25,467 nt of DNA from Stentor coeruleus (taxonomy: Eukaryota; Ciliophora; Heterotrichea; Heterotrichida; Stentoridae): positions 1-25,467 of the forward strand of contig MPUH01001033.1 of the NCBI GenBank assembly GCA_001970955.1, read 5' to 3'. This document shows positions 1-8,859 of the stretch, piece after piece. Positions within the stretch are counted from its first letter, which is position 1. The number at the start of each line of letters is the position of its first letter. A program made the translations under genes and the position numbers. The notes under the pieces were generated by a model. The model was not told the DNA's origin. It saw only the letters and a program-made list of their open reading frames with translations, and made no database searches.

Positions 1-303
1 TAATGATACTTTTGGAGACCTTGGGAAAGAAAAAAGGTTTTCTCCATGCTTTTGTGGAGTTTTCTTAGAATTTTCTGTACTCAAACTCTCTAGACTTGTA
101 GGATTTATCATCAAACTTTGAGTGCAACATATAAATGTTTATCTAATTAAAATAATATTAGTCTCCTTGCTTTAAAAAAAACTTATACTTATAGGTTAAA
201 ATAATTCAACGATATCTTAAAAAGCTATAAAGTTCATTTTCCGATGAATTAATACTTATCAATAAAAAGTTGATTTTTTGTTATAGATTTTATGCTTATA
301 TAA
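1..303. other. Intergenic left edge, AT-rich
   Basis: No coding sequence is recognisable here. The stretch is AT-rich and lacks the strong C-over-G bias seen upstream of most other genes in the window. The far left edge has some G and C and could be the tail of a gene or an untranslated region cut by the window, but no reading frame supports that. The last bases before position 304 are TATA-rich and fit a short 5' leader. Confidence 0.5.
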
Positions 304-699
304 ATGAAATATTTCACAACTCTTTTGCTTGTATCAATTCTAATCGCTCAAGGCCTATCAACAAATGATTCTTTATTTTTGCTTCAAAACGATATACCAG
401 TATGCTCAGAAATAGATCTTGCTATTACTTGTGGAGCTTGGGATTGCTCGGTAAAGATGGTAAATGAAGATTTCGAAGCAAAAGTTGAAAAAGTGACTGA
501 AGAAACAATTGAAGCTTCTGTCACAGATCTTTTAATAAGTGAAGGGGACTGTGAAGAGTGGATTGTATCAGTCACATGCTCTGATTCAAATGATTGCCCT
601 GTTACAGCAAGCATAGTTACCGTTATTGTACCTTTTTTCAGTGAAATAACTGAGATTTTAACTTTTCTAGTCCCATTAGAATACGGTATAATTAGCTAA
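304..699 (+). CDS. Small secreted or surface Cys-rich protein, uncharacterised
   Basis: This is a 131-residue protein of no family I recognise. Residues 1-19 form a clear signal peptide: Lys2, a hydrophobic core TLLLVSILIA, then small residues before a probable cleavage near Ser19/Thr20. The mature part is acidic and has six cysteines (34, 43, 48, 83, 92, 98), an even number that suggests up to three disulfides in an extracellular or vesicle-lumen protein. Residues about 102-126 are hydrophobic again (IVTVIVPFF and ILTFLVPL). They could be a buried strand pair, a membrane anchor or a GPI-type tail, although the polar end EYGIIS is atypical for GPI. The signal peptide and a TAA stop support a real gene. 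It could be a secreted effector or cortical surface protein, which is inference only. Confidence 0.72.
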   Translation: MKYFTTLLLVSILIAQGLSTNDSLFLLQNDIPVCSEIDLAITCGAWDCSVKMVNEDFEAKVEKVTEETIEASVTDLLISEGDCEEWIVSVTCSDSNDCPVTASIVTVIVPFFSEITEILTFLVPLEYGIIS

Positions 700-1922
700 G
701 AAATCAAGTTTATATCAAATCTAAAGTTTATTTTGATTCTTATAAAAAATATAAATCATAAGGATAATATTTCTAATTAAAGTTTATTGTGAAATATAAG
801 AAGATTTGAAGAAATTATATGTTTAAATTACACAAAAATTATTTGATGATTTTATTTGGCACTTTTTCTATTGTGTGGAATATTTTTCTTTGAAATTTTA
901 GTTTTTGTACAGTTGATATTGTAAATTTTGCCGCGATTTTACAGTTGATTTTTAGGATTTTATTAATTATATTGTTTATTACAGCAGAAAATTTTTGGGA
1001 TAGTGATTTTCTTTATATTTTGGTAATTCAGATCATAGAATGCTTATGATATAGAAATTTATACTGATTCAGAAATTTTCTTTTTCTTGAAGAGGAAGGG
1101 TTGGCGATAAAGGATGTTTTCCCAGATTTTTTTTAGAGCTCAAAAAAATCTAGTTTTTATGTGATATTTTTAAAGTTTTCAGAACTTTTGAGAGTATTTT
1201 AATTAGGCAGTAAATGCGACTACTTTAAAAACATAAAATTTGTGAGTCTAGCAAGATTTCACAATATTTTACCCTGAAAAAGATTATAGTTTTATAATAC
1301 AAACATATAAACATATTAATTCTCTTTAATTAACTAATATACCTACTTTATGATGATATTTCCGAACATATATATAGTTGAATCTACTATAAGCCAAGAA
1401 GTTTATTTATTGTCAATTCCAAATCCTCACCTCCAAATTGTTTCGATAAAAATAAACCAAATAGCACATCTAACATAAAACTTCTACCAATCCTATTATA
1501 AAAAGTTAAAAATCCTAAATCCTCTCAAATCAGCCCATATCCAAACCTCAACAAAAAGTTAATACAATAAAAACTAATCCTCACCTCCTCATCCCTAAGT
1601 AATAATCCCATCATCTAATTCATATTACCCAGCAACTAAAATATCTATTTTTATCTCTAAAAATACCTAAAAAAAAATCAAAAAACTCATAAAAGCACTC
1701 AATATCCTAATTTATTCACCCTCCCAAACCTTTATACCATCATTCTAACCTAAAAAAAAATTATCATACATTATTTTTCATAAAAATTTCCCGCCACTCT
1801 ATCATAATTTCCCATCAAAATCCTGCACCTCCATTCTCCCAAACAATCATGCCCATCTTTTAAAAGCTATACAAAACTTTCAAAGTCTGGATAAAAACAT
1901 AAAACTATTAAAAGACAAATAA
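700..1922. other. Long intergenic spacer with skew switch
   Basis: No gene, RNA or repeat is visible in these 1.2 kb. The first part (to about 1300) is T-rich with G somewhat above C. From about 1400 to 1920 it becomes A/C-rich and G-poor: bases 1501-1620 hold 34 C against 4 G. This is the switch expected between two plus-strand genes in this window. The right half is probably the promoter side of the Ubc13-like gene. Confidence 0.55.
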
Positions 1923-2375
1923 ATGGCGAATCTCAATAGAAGAATCCAGAAAGAAACTGAGAGACTCGTAATGGACCCTGTAGCAGGAATATCAGCTTCT
2001 CCAGATCCAAGTAATCCCCGTTATTTCCATATACAAATATCAGGCCCAATAACAACTCCTTATGAAGGTGGAATATTTGAGCTTGAATTATATTTACCAG
2101 ATGAATACCCTATGTGTCCTCCTAAAGTCCGCTTTTTGACTAAAATTTATCATCCAAATGTTGATAGACTTGGAAGAATCTGCCTGGATATTCTTAAAGA
2201 TAAATGGTCTCCAGCTTTACAAATAAGATCTGTTTTGCTTAGTATCCAAGCACTTATGAGTGCTCCTAACCCAGATGACCCTCTGGATCCTGCTATTGCC
2301 AGACATTGGAAAGAAGATGAAAATGGAGCGAATAGAACTGCAAGAGAATGGTGTCTTGCCTATGCCTGCAATTAA
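1923..2375 (+). CDS. UBC13: Ubiquitin-conjugating enzyme E2, Ubc13/UBE2N type
   Basis: This is a complete 150-residue E2 of the Ubc13/UBE2N class. In that family the enzyme pairs with a UEV partner (Mms2/Uev1) to build Lys63-linked ubiquitin chains for DNA-damage tolerance and signalling. Visible landmarks are the HPN motif at 77-79, the active-site Cys87 in RICLDIL, the run [11 protein letters not shown] that is nearly invariant in Ubc13, and the SAPNPDDPL segment. UEV-interface positions Glu55 and Arg70 are kept and Phe57 is a conservative Tyr. Met64 in EYPM, used by Ubc13 to contact RING E3s such as TRAF6, is present. The length equals the family norm, the start aligns with the usual N-terminus (MANLNRRI), and no intron interrupts it. 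It ends 87 bp from the stop of a convergent gene. Confidence 0.95.
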   Translation: MANLNRRIQKETERLVMDPVAGISASPDPSNPRYFHIQISGPITTPYEGGIFELELYLPDEYPMCPPKVRFLTKIYHPNVDRLGRICLDILKDKWSPALQIRSVLLSIQALMSAPNPDDPLDPAIARHWKEDENGANRTAREWCLAYACN

Positions 2376-2462
2376 ATTAGATCGTAAATATAGGTTTCTT
2401 TAATATTTTAGGCTTTTATAGAGTGATTTTATAGGATTTTAATACTACATAAATTTATAAGA

Positions 2463-5084
2463 TTACTTAGCAGGTTTAAATCTTCTCGGACTATAATTCC
2501 TTGGCACAGTTTTCGGTTTAGTATACACAGGTGGGACTGGCCTTTTAATAGTCCCTTCCACAATATCTTCAATATACTGAGGTACAGTTTGCTCAGTCGT
2601 CTTATCAATCTTTTTGATTTCCCTCAAATACCGATTAGTATTAATATTCTTCTGATTAAAAGGTTTTATAAACACATTTTTCCAAAGTCTATTCCTAGTA
2701 AGTTTCGACCCTCTCCTCATCCCTTGTCCTTTACCCATTTTTTTCCTTCTTAATTTCTTATTCCTCCTCCTTTTTTTTGTAATCCTTATAATCTGTTCTA
2801 AATTCCCTATAAATCTTTTCCATTCATCTTGTGATATATGTCCTCCAAGTTCATCTCTTCTTGACCTATAATCATTATGTTTTTTATTATAATTCTTTAA
2901 AAACTCACTTTGATGGGTTGTATTAAATTCATATTTCGCTTGGTTTAAGGCATAAAGGAACTCAAGACTGTCTTTAAAAACAAGTTTCTGGTTTTTGTTT
3001 GGTTTTACTAAATGAGAATATTCTTCAAATGTATAAGTCGCCCCTGTAGTTTTTTGAGTTACTTTTCTAGCTGTGGCAGCAGGAGCAGTTTGTGCAGTTT
3101 TTTCAGAGTTTGGTATTGGCGCACGGGCTGAAGCTAGAGTTTTGTTTGGAGTGTTGACTGATATTTTTATACCAACAAGTCTTTCAATATCATCTGCAGC
3201 GAAACTATCTTTTTTATCAGAAGGGTCAACTCGGCTTGGTGAGGATTTGCCATTGACACTTCTTGAGATTTCTTGGGTTTTAGATTGCCGGCTTTGTTCA
3301 TAGGTTTTTATATACTCTTGACCTTGTTTACGTTTATGCTCAAAATACTCTAGTGGGCTACGTTTGTTGATTTCTCCTACTTCTGGAGATCCACCATCAA
3401 CTTCAACACCTAGGAATTTCCCTTTACGCCATGATTTTTGCAGTTTATGATACTTGACATCATTTTTGTTAAACCTAAGTTTAGGAGTATATTCAGGATC
3501 CATGCTTTCTTCAAACAGTTTTTTTTCCTCCTCTTGAGGCAAAGGAAGATATGACCTACTTTTTTCCAATGCTGGTTTCTTCAATGCATGTAATGGGGTT
3601 GAAAATGGTCTTCTAGGTGTAAGTTCTAAAAACAATTGATCATAACTAAACGACCTATCACTATGCAATGGAGACAAATCCGTGCCAATTTTCTGTGAAT
3701 TAGCAGGTTTGATATCACTTCCCATACCTTTTGGTTCATTAGAATTCTCATAAACAATCGATACAGTATCTAAATTCTTAGGGTTATCAGAAACTTCTTG
3801 GCTTTGTCTACGTCCAGAATAACTCTGACCAACTAAAGCTAAATTGATATTTCTTGTAAACATAATCTTATTATGCATGACAATTGGCTCATTTTCCGTA
3901 TGTTTAATTGAAGGCAACGTCGGTACAGTCTGACGTTTTTTCTGCACAGGACCTTTTATTTGAACATTTGGTAATATTTTTTTCTTCGACATATTCTCTG
4001 TTATCGGCAATAAAATCGGACCACTTTTTTGTATTCTATTCAATAAACCTTCAAGACGATTTGTGCATTGGATAAAAACTTCTGTTTGATTATATCCAGT
4101 TTCAGAAATCCATAAATCTCCGATTCTTGGCTCATGGGGCATTATTCTAAATAATCTTTCAGTAACATATTCTCTCATACTAATGATTTCTAAGAAATTC
4201 CTTTGATACCATTTGATAAAGTCCATATTTTTAGGTGGGTTACTTAAAGCCATATCAGAAAGTTCTTGAAAAAGGTGGTTAGGTAAAGAAACAATAGAGT
4301 CTATATCTTTAAAAACAGTAGAACAAAGGTGTACACCTTGAGAAATATGTAAAAGAGCTGAGTTTATAATAACTAAAATGCTTTCTATAGAGCCATCACA
4401 CCACATTTCTCCAACTTCAAAGAGAAACTCAGAGAATTTATCGAAAGTGAAAGTTTTTATTGTTGGTTTGCCATCAGATGGGGCATAATTTGATGTTGGA
4501 GTACATGGATGTTGGGTTTCATTAACACTTACTGTACTAGTCCAATCTTCTGCATCTACATCCCAATCTTCGGCTGCACTTAAACAAGCATTTTCGTAGT
4601 CAAAATCCGGGTTTAATGCTTTTTGAAGACGAACGTTGAGATCGATATATTGTTCCATTGTGATTTTACCATCTGTACCGATTTCTTGGACTGCAATGTC
4701 ATGAGGATCTGTAACGTTCCACCAACCTTTCATGCTTTCGATCCAAAGAGGATGTTGGAGAAGTGCTACTCTTTTGTGAGCTTTCCAAGGGTCGGCGGTG
4801 TTTTTATGAGTTTGTGCCTGTGTTGTTGCTGCTTCTGAACTATAGCAACCTTGTGATTCTCCTCTAGTTTTTGCAGCCCTTAACAACAAAGACCGATCTT
4901 CTTTGATGTTCATTTTTGGGGTAATAATGTTCTTCCCTCTTCCTGTTTTTGGAGGCAGGGAGTTTGAAGCAGGTTTTCTAGCATATGATTGGGCCGTATA
5001 CGATTTTGGGGCCTTTATTACAAAAGTTTCGTCGATTCTTTTATCTATAAGCTGGGATATGTCTGCCATTTCTTTTAAATACAA
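2463..5084 (-). CDS. Large EF-hand-like protist protein, uncharacterised
   Basis: This 873-residue soluble protein has no firm family name from me. Residues about 98-182 hold a Trp-rich segment (PLWIESMKGWW) followed by an EF-hand-like loop and helix (IGTDGKITMEQYIDLN, 135-150), then VRLQKAL and AEDWDVDAEDW. A helical segment with FSEFLFEVGEMW follows at 217-228. This arrangement recalls an EF-hand family I associate with flagellated and ciliated protists (from memory, unverified). The loop lacks several acidic ligands, so calcium binding is doubtful. Residues 350-700 are low-complexity, charged and Ser/Pro-rich, and probably disordered. Residues 769-801 are strongly basic (KKRRRNKKLRRKK), like a nuclear or nucleic-acid or microtubule-binding patch. 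Met6 (MADIS) is an alternative start. It is divergent from the kinase gene at 5520. Confidence 0.8.
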   Translation of the reverse strand: MYLKEMADISQLIDKRIDETFVIKAPKSYTAQSYARKPASNSLPPKTGRGKNIITPKMNIKEDRSLLLRAAKTRGESQGCYSSEAATTQAQTHKNTADPWKAHKRVALLQHPLWIESMKGWWNVTDPHDIAVQEIGTDGKITMEQYIDLNVRLQKALNPDFDYENACLSAAEDWDVDAEDWTSTVSVNETQHPCTPTSNYAPSDGKPTIKTFTFDKFSEFLFEVGEMWCDGSIESILVIINSALLHISQGVHLCSTVFKDIDSIVSLPNHLFQELSDMALSNPPKNMDFIKWYQRNFLEIISMREYVTERLFRIMPHEPRIGDLWISETGYNQTEVFIQCTNRLEGLLNRIQKSGPILLPITENMSKKKILPNVQIKGPVQKKRQTVPTLPSIKHTENEPIVMHNKIMFTRNINLALVGQSYSGRRQSQEVSDNPKNLDTVSIVYENSNEPKGMGSDIKPANSQKIGTDLSPLHSDRSFSYDQLFLELTPRRPFSTPLHALKKPALEKSRSYLPLPQEEEKKLFEESMDPEYTPKLRFNKNDVKYHKLQKSWRKGKFLGVEVDGGSPEVGEINKRSPLEYFEHKRKQGQEYIKTYEQSRQSKTQEISRSVNGKSSPSRVDPSDKKDSFAADDIERLVGIKISVNTPNKTLASARAPIPNSEKTAQTAPAATARKVTQKTTGATYTFEEYSHLVKPNKNQKLVFKDSLEFLYALNQAKYEFNTTHQSEFLKNYNKKHNDYRSRRDELGGHISQDEWKRFIGNLEQIIRITKKRRRNKKLRRKKMGKGQGMRRGSKLTRNRLWKNVFIKPFNQKNINTNRYLREIKKIDKTTEQTVPQYIEDIVEGTIKRPVPPVYTKPKTVPRNYSPRRFKPAK

Positions 5085-5519
5085 AGGAGTTAGAAAAATT
5101 GTTCATACCACAGTAAATTTGATATAAAATGTATTAGCTATAGTATTTATATAAAAGATAATATGTTAAATATATAATCGTGTATTGAGTGTTTATTTTT
5201 CACGAGAAATTTTAAATTGTTTTTAACTATATCTTTAGCGAATTCATTTTTTTAAATATTATAAAAAAGCTTTTCAAAATAAGATCTACTAAATAATTAA
5301 ACTGTATAAGCTTTTCACATAGAAAAATGACATTTTTTTCAAAATTTCCTAAACAAATCCCAATCCTATCCATTATAAATTTTAACCTTTTTATACATTT
5401 CCCACATCAAAAACCAGTAATTTTCCAATCATTTAAACCTCCACAAATCTTCCCCATAAGTAAAAACCTTTTCTAAATCCTATCCTATCCTTTAGCGTTT
5501 CTATTATATACAATAACAA
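5085..5519. promoter_or_regulatory. Shared spacer between divergent genes
   Basis: These 435 bp separate the starts of the minus-strand EF-hand-like gene and the plus-strand kinase, so both promoters must lie here. The right part is C-rich and almost free of G (no G at 5330-5416), the upstream signature seen elsewhere in this window. The left part is mixed AT-rich sequence. I see no defined TATA box or binding site that I would name. Confidence 0.5.
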
Positions 5520-6824
5520 ATGAACTTGATTGAGCGTACAAAGCTAGTACCTGTATTTCTAAACAAAAACATATCGATAAGCTGTGAATCACAAGTTCGT
5601 GAAGGAATGTCTATAGAAGACCTACTATCAGACTGTAAAGAAAAGTTAAACATCGAAAGGCATTCAAAATGTATTCTATACGATTCACAAGGAGCTGAAC
5701 TTTCTGATGATGATATCGAGTATATAAACGAAGAAGAGCCTCTTTTTTTATCTCAAGGTGAAGAGTTTACAAAGAAATCAACCGTAGCACTCTATAAAGA
5801 AGTTAAAAAATTAGGACAAGGAGGATTTGGTTCTGTAGCTTTATACGAACATAGATATACACATGATCAAGTTGCTATAAAATCTATAAAACTTAAAACT
5901 TTATTATCACCTGAAGATATAAATAGAGTCTATAGTGAAATTGCTGTACTTAGAGAATTGAAACATCCTAATATTGTCAAACTTTATAATACTTTTACTT
6001 TGAATGAAGAAATTTGTTTTGTTATGGAATATTGTAGTGGAGGTGAGCTTAAAGAATATTTGAAAAATCATAGCCCGCTTCCAGAAGAGAAAGTGTATAA
6101 TATTGCTTTACAAATTGTTGATGCAGTCAGATTTTGCCATAATTCTAAAATTGTCCATAGAGACTTAAAGCTTGAGAATATTATATTTTCTAGTGACTCT
6201 TATAGTATGATTAAAATTGTGGATTTCGGAATAGCGGGGATGTTTAACTTGGGACAAAGTGGAGAAAGGAGCGATGCTGGGAGTATTCTTTATATACCTC
6301 CAGAAATTTATAAATCACAAGACAATCGTGCTAATCCTGCTATAGATGTATGGGCTATGGGCTGTATATTCTATTATTTACTTGAAGGAAAACACCCTTT
6401 TATGCATAAAACCGTAAAGGAAATTATAAGTCATATAGAAAAAGTGGATTATAAAAATCTTTCTAGCACAGTGTCTAAACCATGGCATAAACTTATAAAA
6501 GGCATGTTGCGTTTAAAGCCTTCTAGTCGATGGGATACAATGAGAATACAGGAGCATTTAGAAAAATATGCTGATAGCCCTGATGAGGAATTATCTGAAG
6601 ATTCTGAAGAAGAAAAAGTAACCCCTAGTGTTAAAAATACTCTTATTAGCAGCCATACAAAAACAAAAAGTCTTCTGCAAGTTCCTTCTAAGCATTATGT
6701 TCGTAAAAGTCATTCACCTTCTAGAGCATATTTACATGACAGGGGCTCTGAAAATAAAAAAACTTGCCCAAAAAGCCCATTAGCAAATCATCGAGTATCA
6801 AATTTTATAGACTTCAAAAAGTAA
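5520..6824 (+). CDS. Ser/Thr protein kinase (CAMK-like) with N-terminal beta-grasp-like region
   Basis: This is a 434-residue intracellular kinase that should phosphorylate Ser/Thr. All catalytic landmarks are present: Gly-rich loop GQGGFGSV at 99-106, ATP-anchoring Lys121 in VAIK, helix-C Glu140, catalytic loop HRDLKLEN at 213-220 with Asp215, DFG at 235-237, and DVWAMG at 276-281. The usual APE is PPE (260-262). The HRDLKLEN form and overall style fit CAMK/SNF1-like kinases. Residues 1-85 look like a ubiquitin-fold segment of the doublecortin/CIDE-N sort: a strand, a helix (SIEDLLSDCKEKL), then CILYDSQGAELS and EEEPLFLSQG. If it is a doublecortin-type fold, a microtubule link would follow, but this is a weak resemblance. 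Residues 350-366 are acidic, and the tail is basic and Ser/Thr-rich, a likely site of phosphoregulation. Confidence 0.9.
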   Translation: MNLIERTKLVPVFLNKNISISCESQVREGMSIEDLLSDCKEKLNIERHSKCILYDSQGAELSDDDIEYINEEEPLFLSQGEEFTKKSTVALYKEVKKLGQGGFGSVALYEHRYTHDQVAIKSIKLKTLLSPEDINRVYSEIAVLRELKHPNIVKLYNTFTLNEEICFVMEYCSGGELKEYLKNHSPLPEEKVYNIALQIVDAVRFCHNSKIVHRDLKLENIIFSSDSYSMIKIVDFGIAGMFNLGQSGERSDAGSILYIPPEIYKSQDNRANPAIDVWAMGCIFYYLLEGKHPFMHKTVKEIISHIEKVDYKNLSSTVSKPWHKLIKGMLRLKPSSRWDTMRIQEHLEKYADSPDEELSEDSEEEKVTPSVKNTLISSHTKTKSLLQVPSKHYVRKSHSPSRAYLHDRGSENKKTCPKSPLANHRVSNFIDFKK

Positions 6825-7061
6825 AGCTAAACTAAAGTTATTCATTTACTATATAAAGTATAATATATCTAAAAATAATATACAATTTTAATGAAGTAAA
6901 TAATTGACTAGATTCTAGTTTAATATAAAAAGTTTTTTAGGTGTTTGTTTTTTTAGTTTTTTTCTACCAAAATAAAATCAGGATATCCTCTCTGAAAACT
7001 AAGACTAAATTACTAGAAAAACATAGTTTATTAAGAAAGTCTTTAGGAAATATTTTTTATT
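6825..7061. other. Spacer downstream of kinase gene
   Basis: This short AT-rich spacer has T tracts near 6940-6965. No gene or RNA is recognisable. It leads into the decayed gene copy that starts about 7062. Confidence 0.5.
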
Positions 7062-7260
7062 GAAGACTTTAAGCAATTCAACGATATTTCACACAGTTTC
7101 TGAGGAACTAGAGCAGGTATATATTCTATTTTTAAAAGATTATCAGTATAAATGATCATGGAATTTTTGATAAAGTTTTTTTATTAGGATTTTGTATTAG
7201 CTCAAACTATGTTATTCGTTTTTATTATAATTGAAACTATTAATAATTATTTTATTATAT
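7062..7260 (+). pseudogene. Relic duplicate of the 3' end of the HTH-protein gene
   Basis: Bases 7063-7152 align without gaps to the last 29 codons of the gene at 7762-8859 (parent copy begins at 8770). Twenty-one of 29 encoded residues are identical, beginning KTLSNSTIF and reading to YQ near the end. The parent TAA has become AAA, and a TGA at 7153-7155 ends the frame. Similarity continues past the stop into the flank: both copies carry TTTTTTATTAGGATTTT and later TTTTTATT followed by TATTAATAA-like sequence. Upstream of 7063 the similarity fades and the frame meets a TAG at 7024, so the rest of the gene is missing. About six of the codon differences are silent. The copy is therefore old and was probably once coding. 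It sits 1.7 kb before its source, in the same orientation. Confidence 0.75.
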
Positions 7261-7700
7261 ATGAATATTGATAATTGGAAGTGTAATACTTAGAATCTCT
7301 CCTTTTAATATTTGTATTTGAATGAAGTTTCTATACAATAAATTCTTATCCTTTAATAAATACTATTTAAGGTAGTATTTTTGAATATTTGGTTGTTGAT
7401 TATATTAGATTTACTAGTTATCCTAGATTTTTTTCCTCTTCTTGCTTATAAATATTCTTTTTGGGTATAGAATAACAGAAATTGTTGGGGAAATTTTCTT
7501 GGAAAAATACTGTTTTGAAGATGGGAAAAAAACTACTGGGCTATGTGGTATTGAATTGATACTATTGAAACTTTTGTATGATGCTTTTGATTGTGTTCAG
7601 AAAATATTTGGAAGAATCTTTGGTATTGCAAGAATCTGATATTATGATTTTTTCTCATGATATCGATTAAGATTATAATAATAAATTTAAAAGGGGGGTA
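7261..7700. other. AT-rich spacer before HTH gene
   Basis: No gene is supported. A 65-codon open frame at 7442-7639 has no recognisable domain and a composition like the surrounding spacer, so I leave it out. Unlike most upstream regions in this window, this one is not C-rich. That fits the idea that this locus arose by duplication or rearrangement and lacks a standard promoter flank. Confidence 0.45.
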
Positions 7701-7783
7701 ATGAAAAACTGTCCAGATAATGTTCAAAACCCAAACAAATAATATCAAATCTAAGGGGACAATGAAAAACTGTCCAGAATTTG
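7685..7783 (+). repeat. Short direct repeat covering the HTH-gene start
   Basis: The sequence AATGAAAAACTGTCCAGA occurs at 7700-7717 and again at 7761-7778, each preceded by a run of G, a spacing of 61 bp. The first copy opens a 13-codon frame (MKNCPDNVQNPNK, stop at 7740-7742) that mimics the first residues of the main protein (MKNCPEFVK). It may be a decayed earlier start or an upstream open reading frame. Confidence 0.7.
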
Positions 7784-8859
7784 TCAAGATTTCATACCGG
7801 GATGAAATGTTTAAACTCAAGCCTGTGCCACAAACACATGAAGACCTTAAAGATGCTATTATTGACTTAATCCCATCTCCACCTTCAGATCCTGTTTTTA
7901 GTTACAAAGATGAAAATGGTGATTCTATAAAAATCTATAATACAAAAGGACTAAATATATTCTATAGTGACCTTTCAACTAATAATAATATTTACCTTGA
8001 ACTACTTCCAAACCTTGAAGAAATTTTCCAGAACTGTCAAAATAATACTAAAGTTACAGAAGAAGATATATGCAATTTAGTTATACTTGGAATGATTCAA
8101 GCTAATAAGGATGTAATTAAAGCGATAAGGTTTAAACAAACAAAATTCGCTAAAGCTATAATAGAAGATTTAATGAACTACGTCAAAGAAACTTCTATTG
8201 AAGAAGTATCTGAAGGTTTTGATATCCCATGGGAAACACTTTTTTATATGTCTCAAGAGCCAAGTTTTATCCCTCGTGCTACATCTAAAAAAATCAACTA
8301 CACCAAAGTTAAAAATATATTCAAGCCTTGTAAATGTCAACAATTAGTCAAAGATTTCCTAGCTAAAAAACTAACTAAACAAGAAATTTTCTCTAAATAT
8401 CATATAAATGATAATCTCCTTTCTATGTGGATAGATCTTTATAAAGAACCTGATTCTAAACCTATGGAACCTTCTCATATTCCTGATAAAGAAAAACTTA
8501 AACTTGTCTCTTGTTATTTATTAGGACAACTTACAGCTGAAGAATTAGAAAATGGTTATCATGTTTCTAAGCCAATTATAACTTCATGGGCTTTACATTT
8601 CGCTGTTGAAAAAACTTCATATCAAAGAGAAAGGGTTATTAGTTCTGAAGAAAAATATGATATTTTACAAAGATATTTTAAAGGGGAATATACTATAACC
8701 CAATTTCAAAATGATTATGGAGTACGTGGAAATCATTTATATAGATGGGTTAAACAAGTACAGAGTGGGAAAACTTTAAGCAATTCAACAATATTTCGCA
8801 CAGCTTCTGATGAGTTAGAACAGGCTTATAATCTTTTTTTAGAAGCTTATCAGCATTAA
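7762..8859 (+). CDS. PB1-like domain protein with four helix-turn-helix repeats
   Basis: From Met at 7762 this is 365 residues. An in-frame ATG at 7720 would add 14, but the later Met follows the duplicated MKNCP element. Numbers here count from the 7720 Met. Residues 22-97 resemble a PB1-type beta-grasp: a strand pair VKISY/FKLKP, a helix, then SYKDENGDSIKIYN, which is like the acidic OPCA motif of PB1 proteins. Residues 143-180, 205-243, 256-297 and 307-348 are four diverged copies of a three-helix HTH unit; the last (ITQFQNDYGVRGNHLYRWVK) looks like transposase or homeodomain-like HTHs. No nuclease domain is present, so a DNA-binding or domesticated-transposase-like regulator that oligomerises through PB1 is my inference. 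The gene could be purely protein-binding. A relic of its 3' end lies upstream. Confidence 0.78.
   Translation: MKNCPEFVKISYRDEMFKLKPVPQTHEDLKDAIIDLIPSPPSDPVFSYKDENGDSIKIYNTKGLNIFYSDLSTNNNIYLELLPNLEEIFQNCQNNTKVTEEDICNLVILGMIQANKDVIKAIRFKQTKFAKAIIEDLMNYVKETSIEEVSEGFDIPWETLFYMSQEPSFIPRATSKKINYTKVKNIFKPCKCQQLVKDFLAKKLTKQEIFSKYHINDNLLSMWIDLYKEPDSKPMEPSHIPDKEKLKLVSCYLLGQLTAEELENGYHVSKPIITSWALHFAVEKTSYQRERVISSEEKYDILQRYFKGEYTITQFQNDYGVRGNHLYRWVKQVQSGKTLSNSTIFRTASDELEQAYNLFLEAYQH

Noticed and set aside
7442..7639. 65-codon open frame before the HTH gene
   Set aside because: No domain, no signal peptide, composition like the spacer around it, and no match to the HTH protein or its relic.
7720..7761. 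In-frame ATG at 7720 as the HTH-protein start
   Set aside because: It lies inside the duplicated leader; the Met at 7762 begins the repeated MKNCP element and precedes the PB1-like strand directly. Not excluded.
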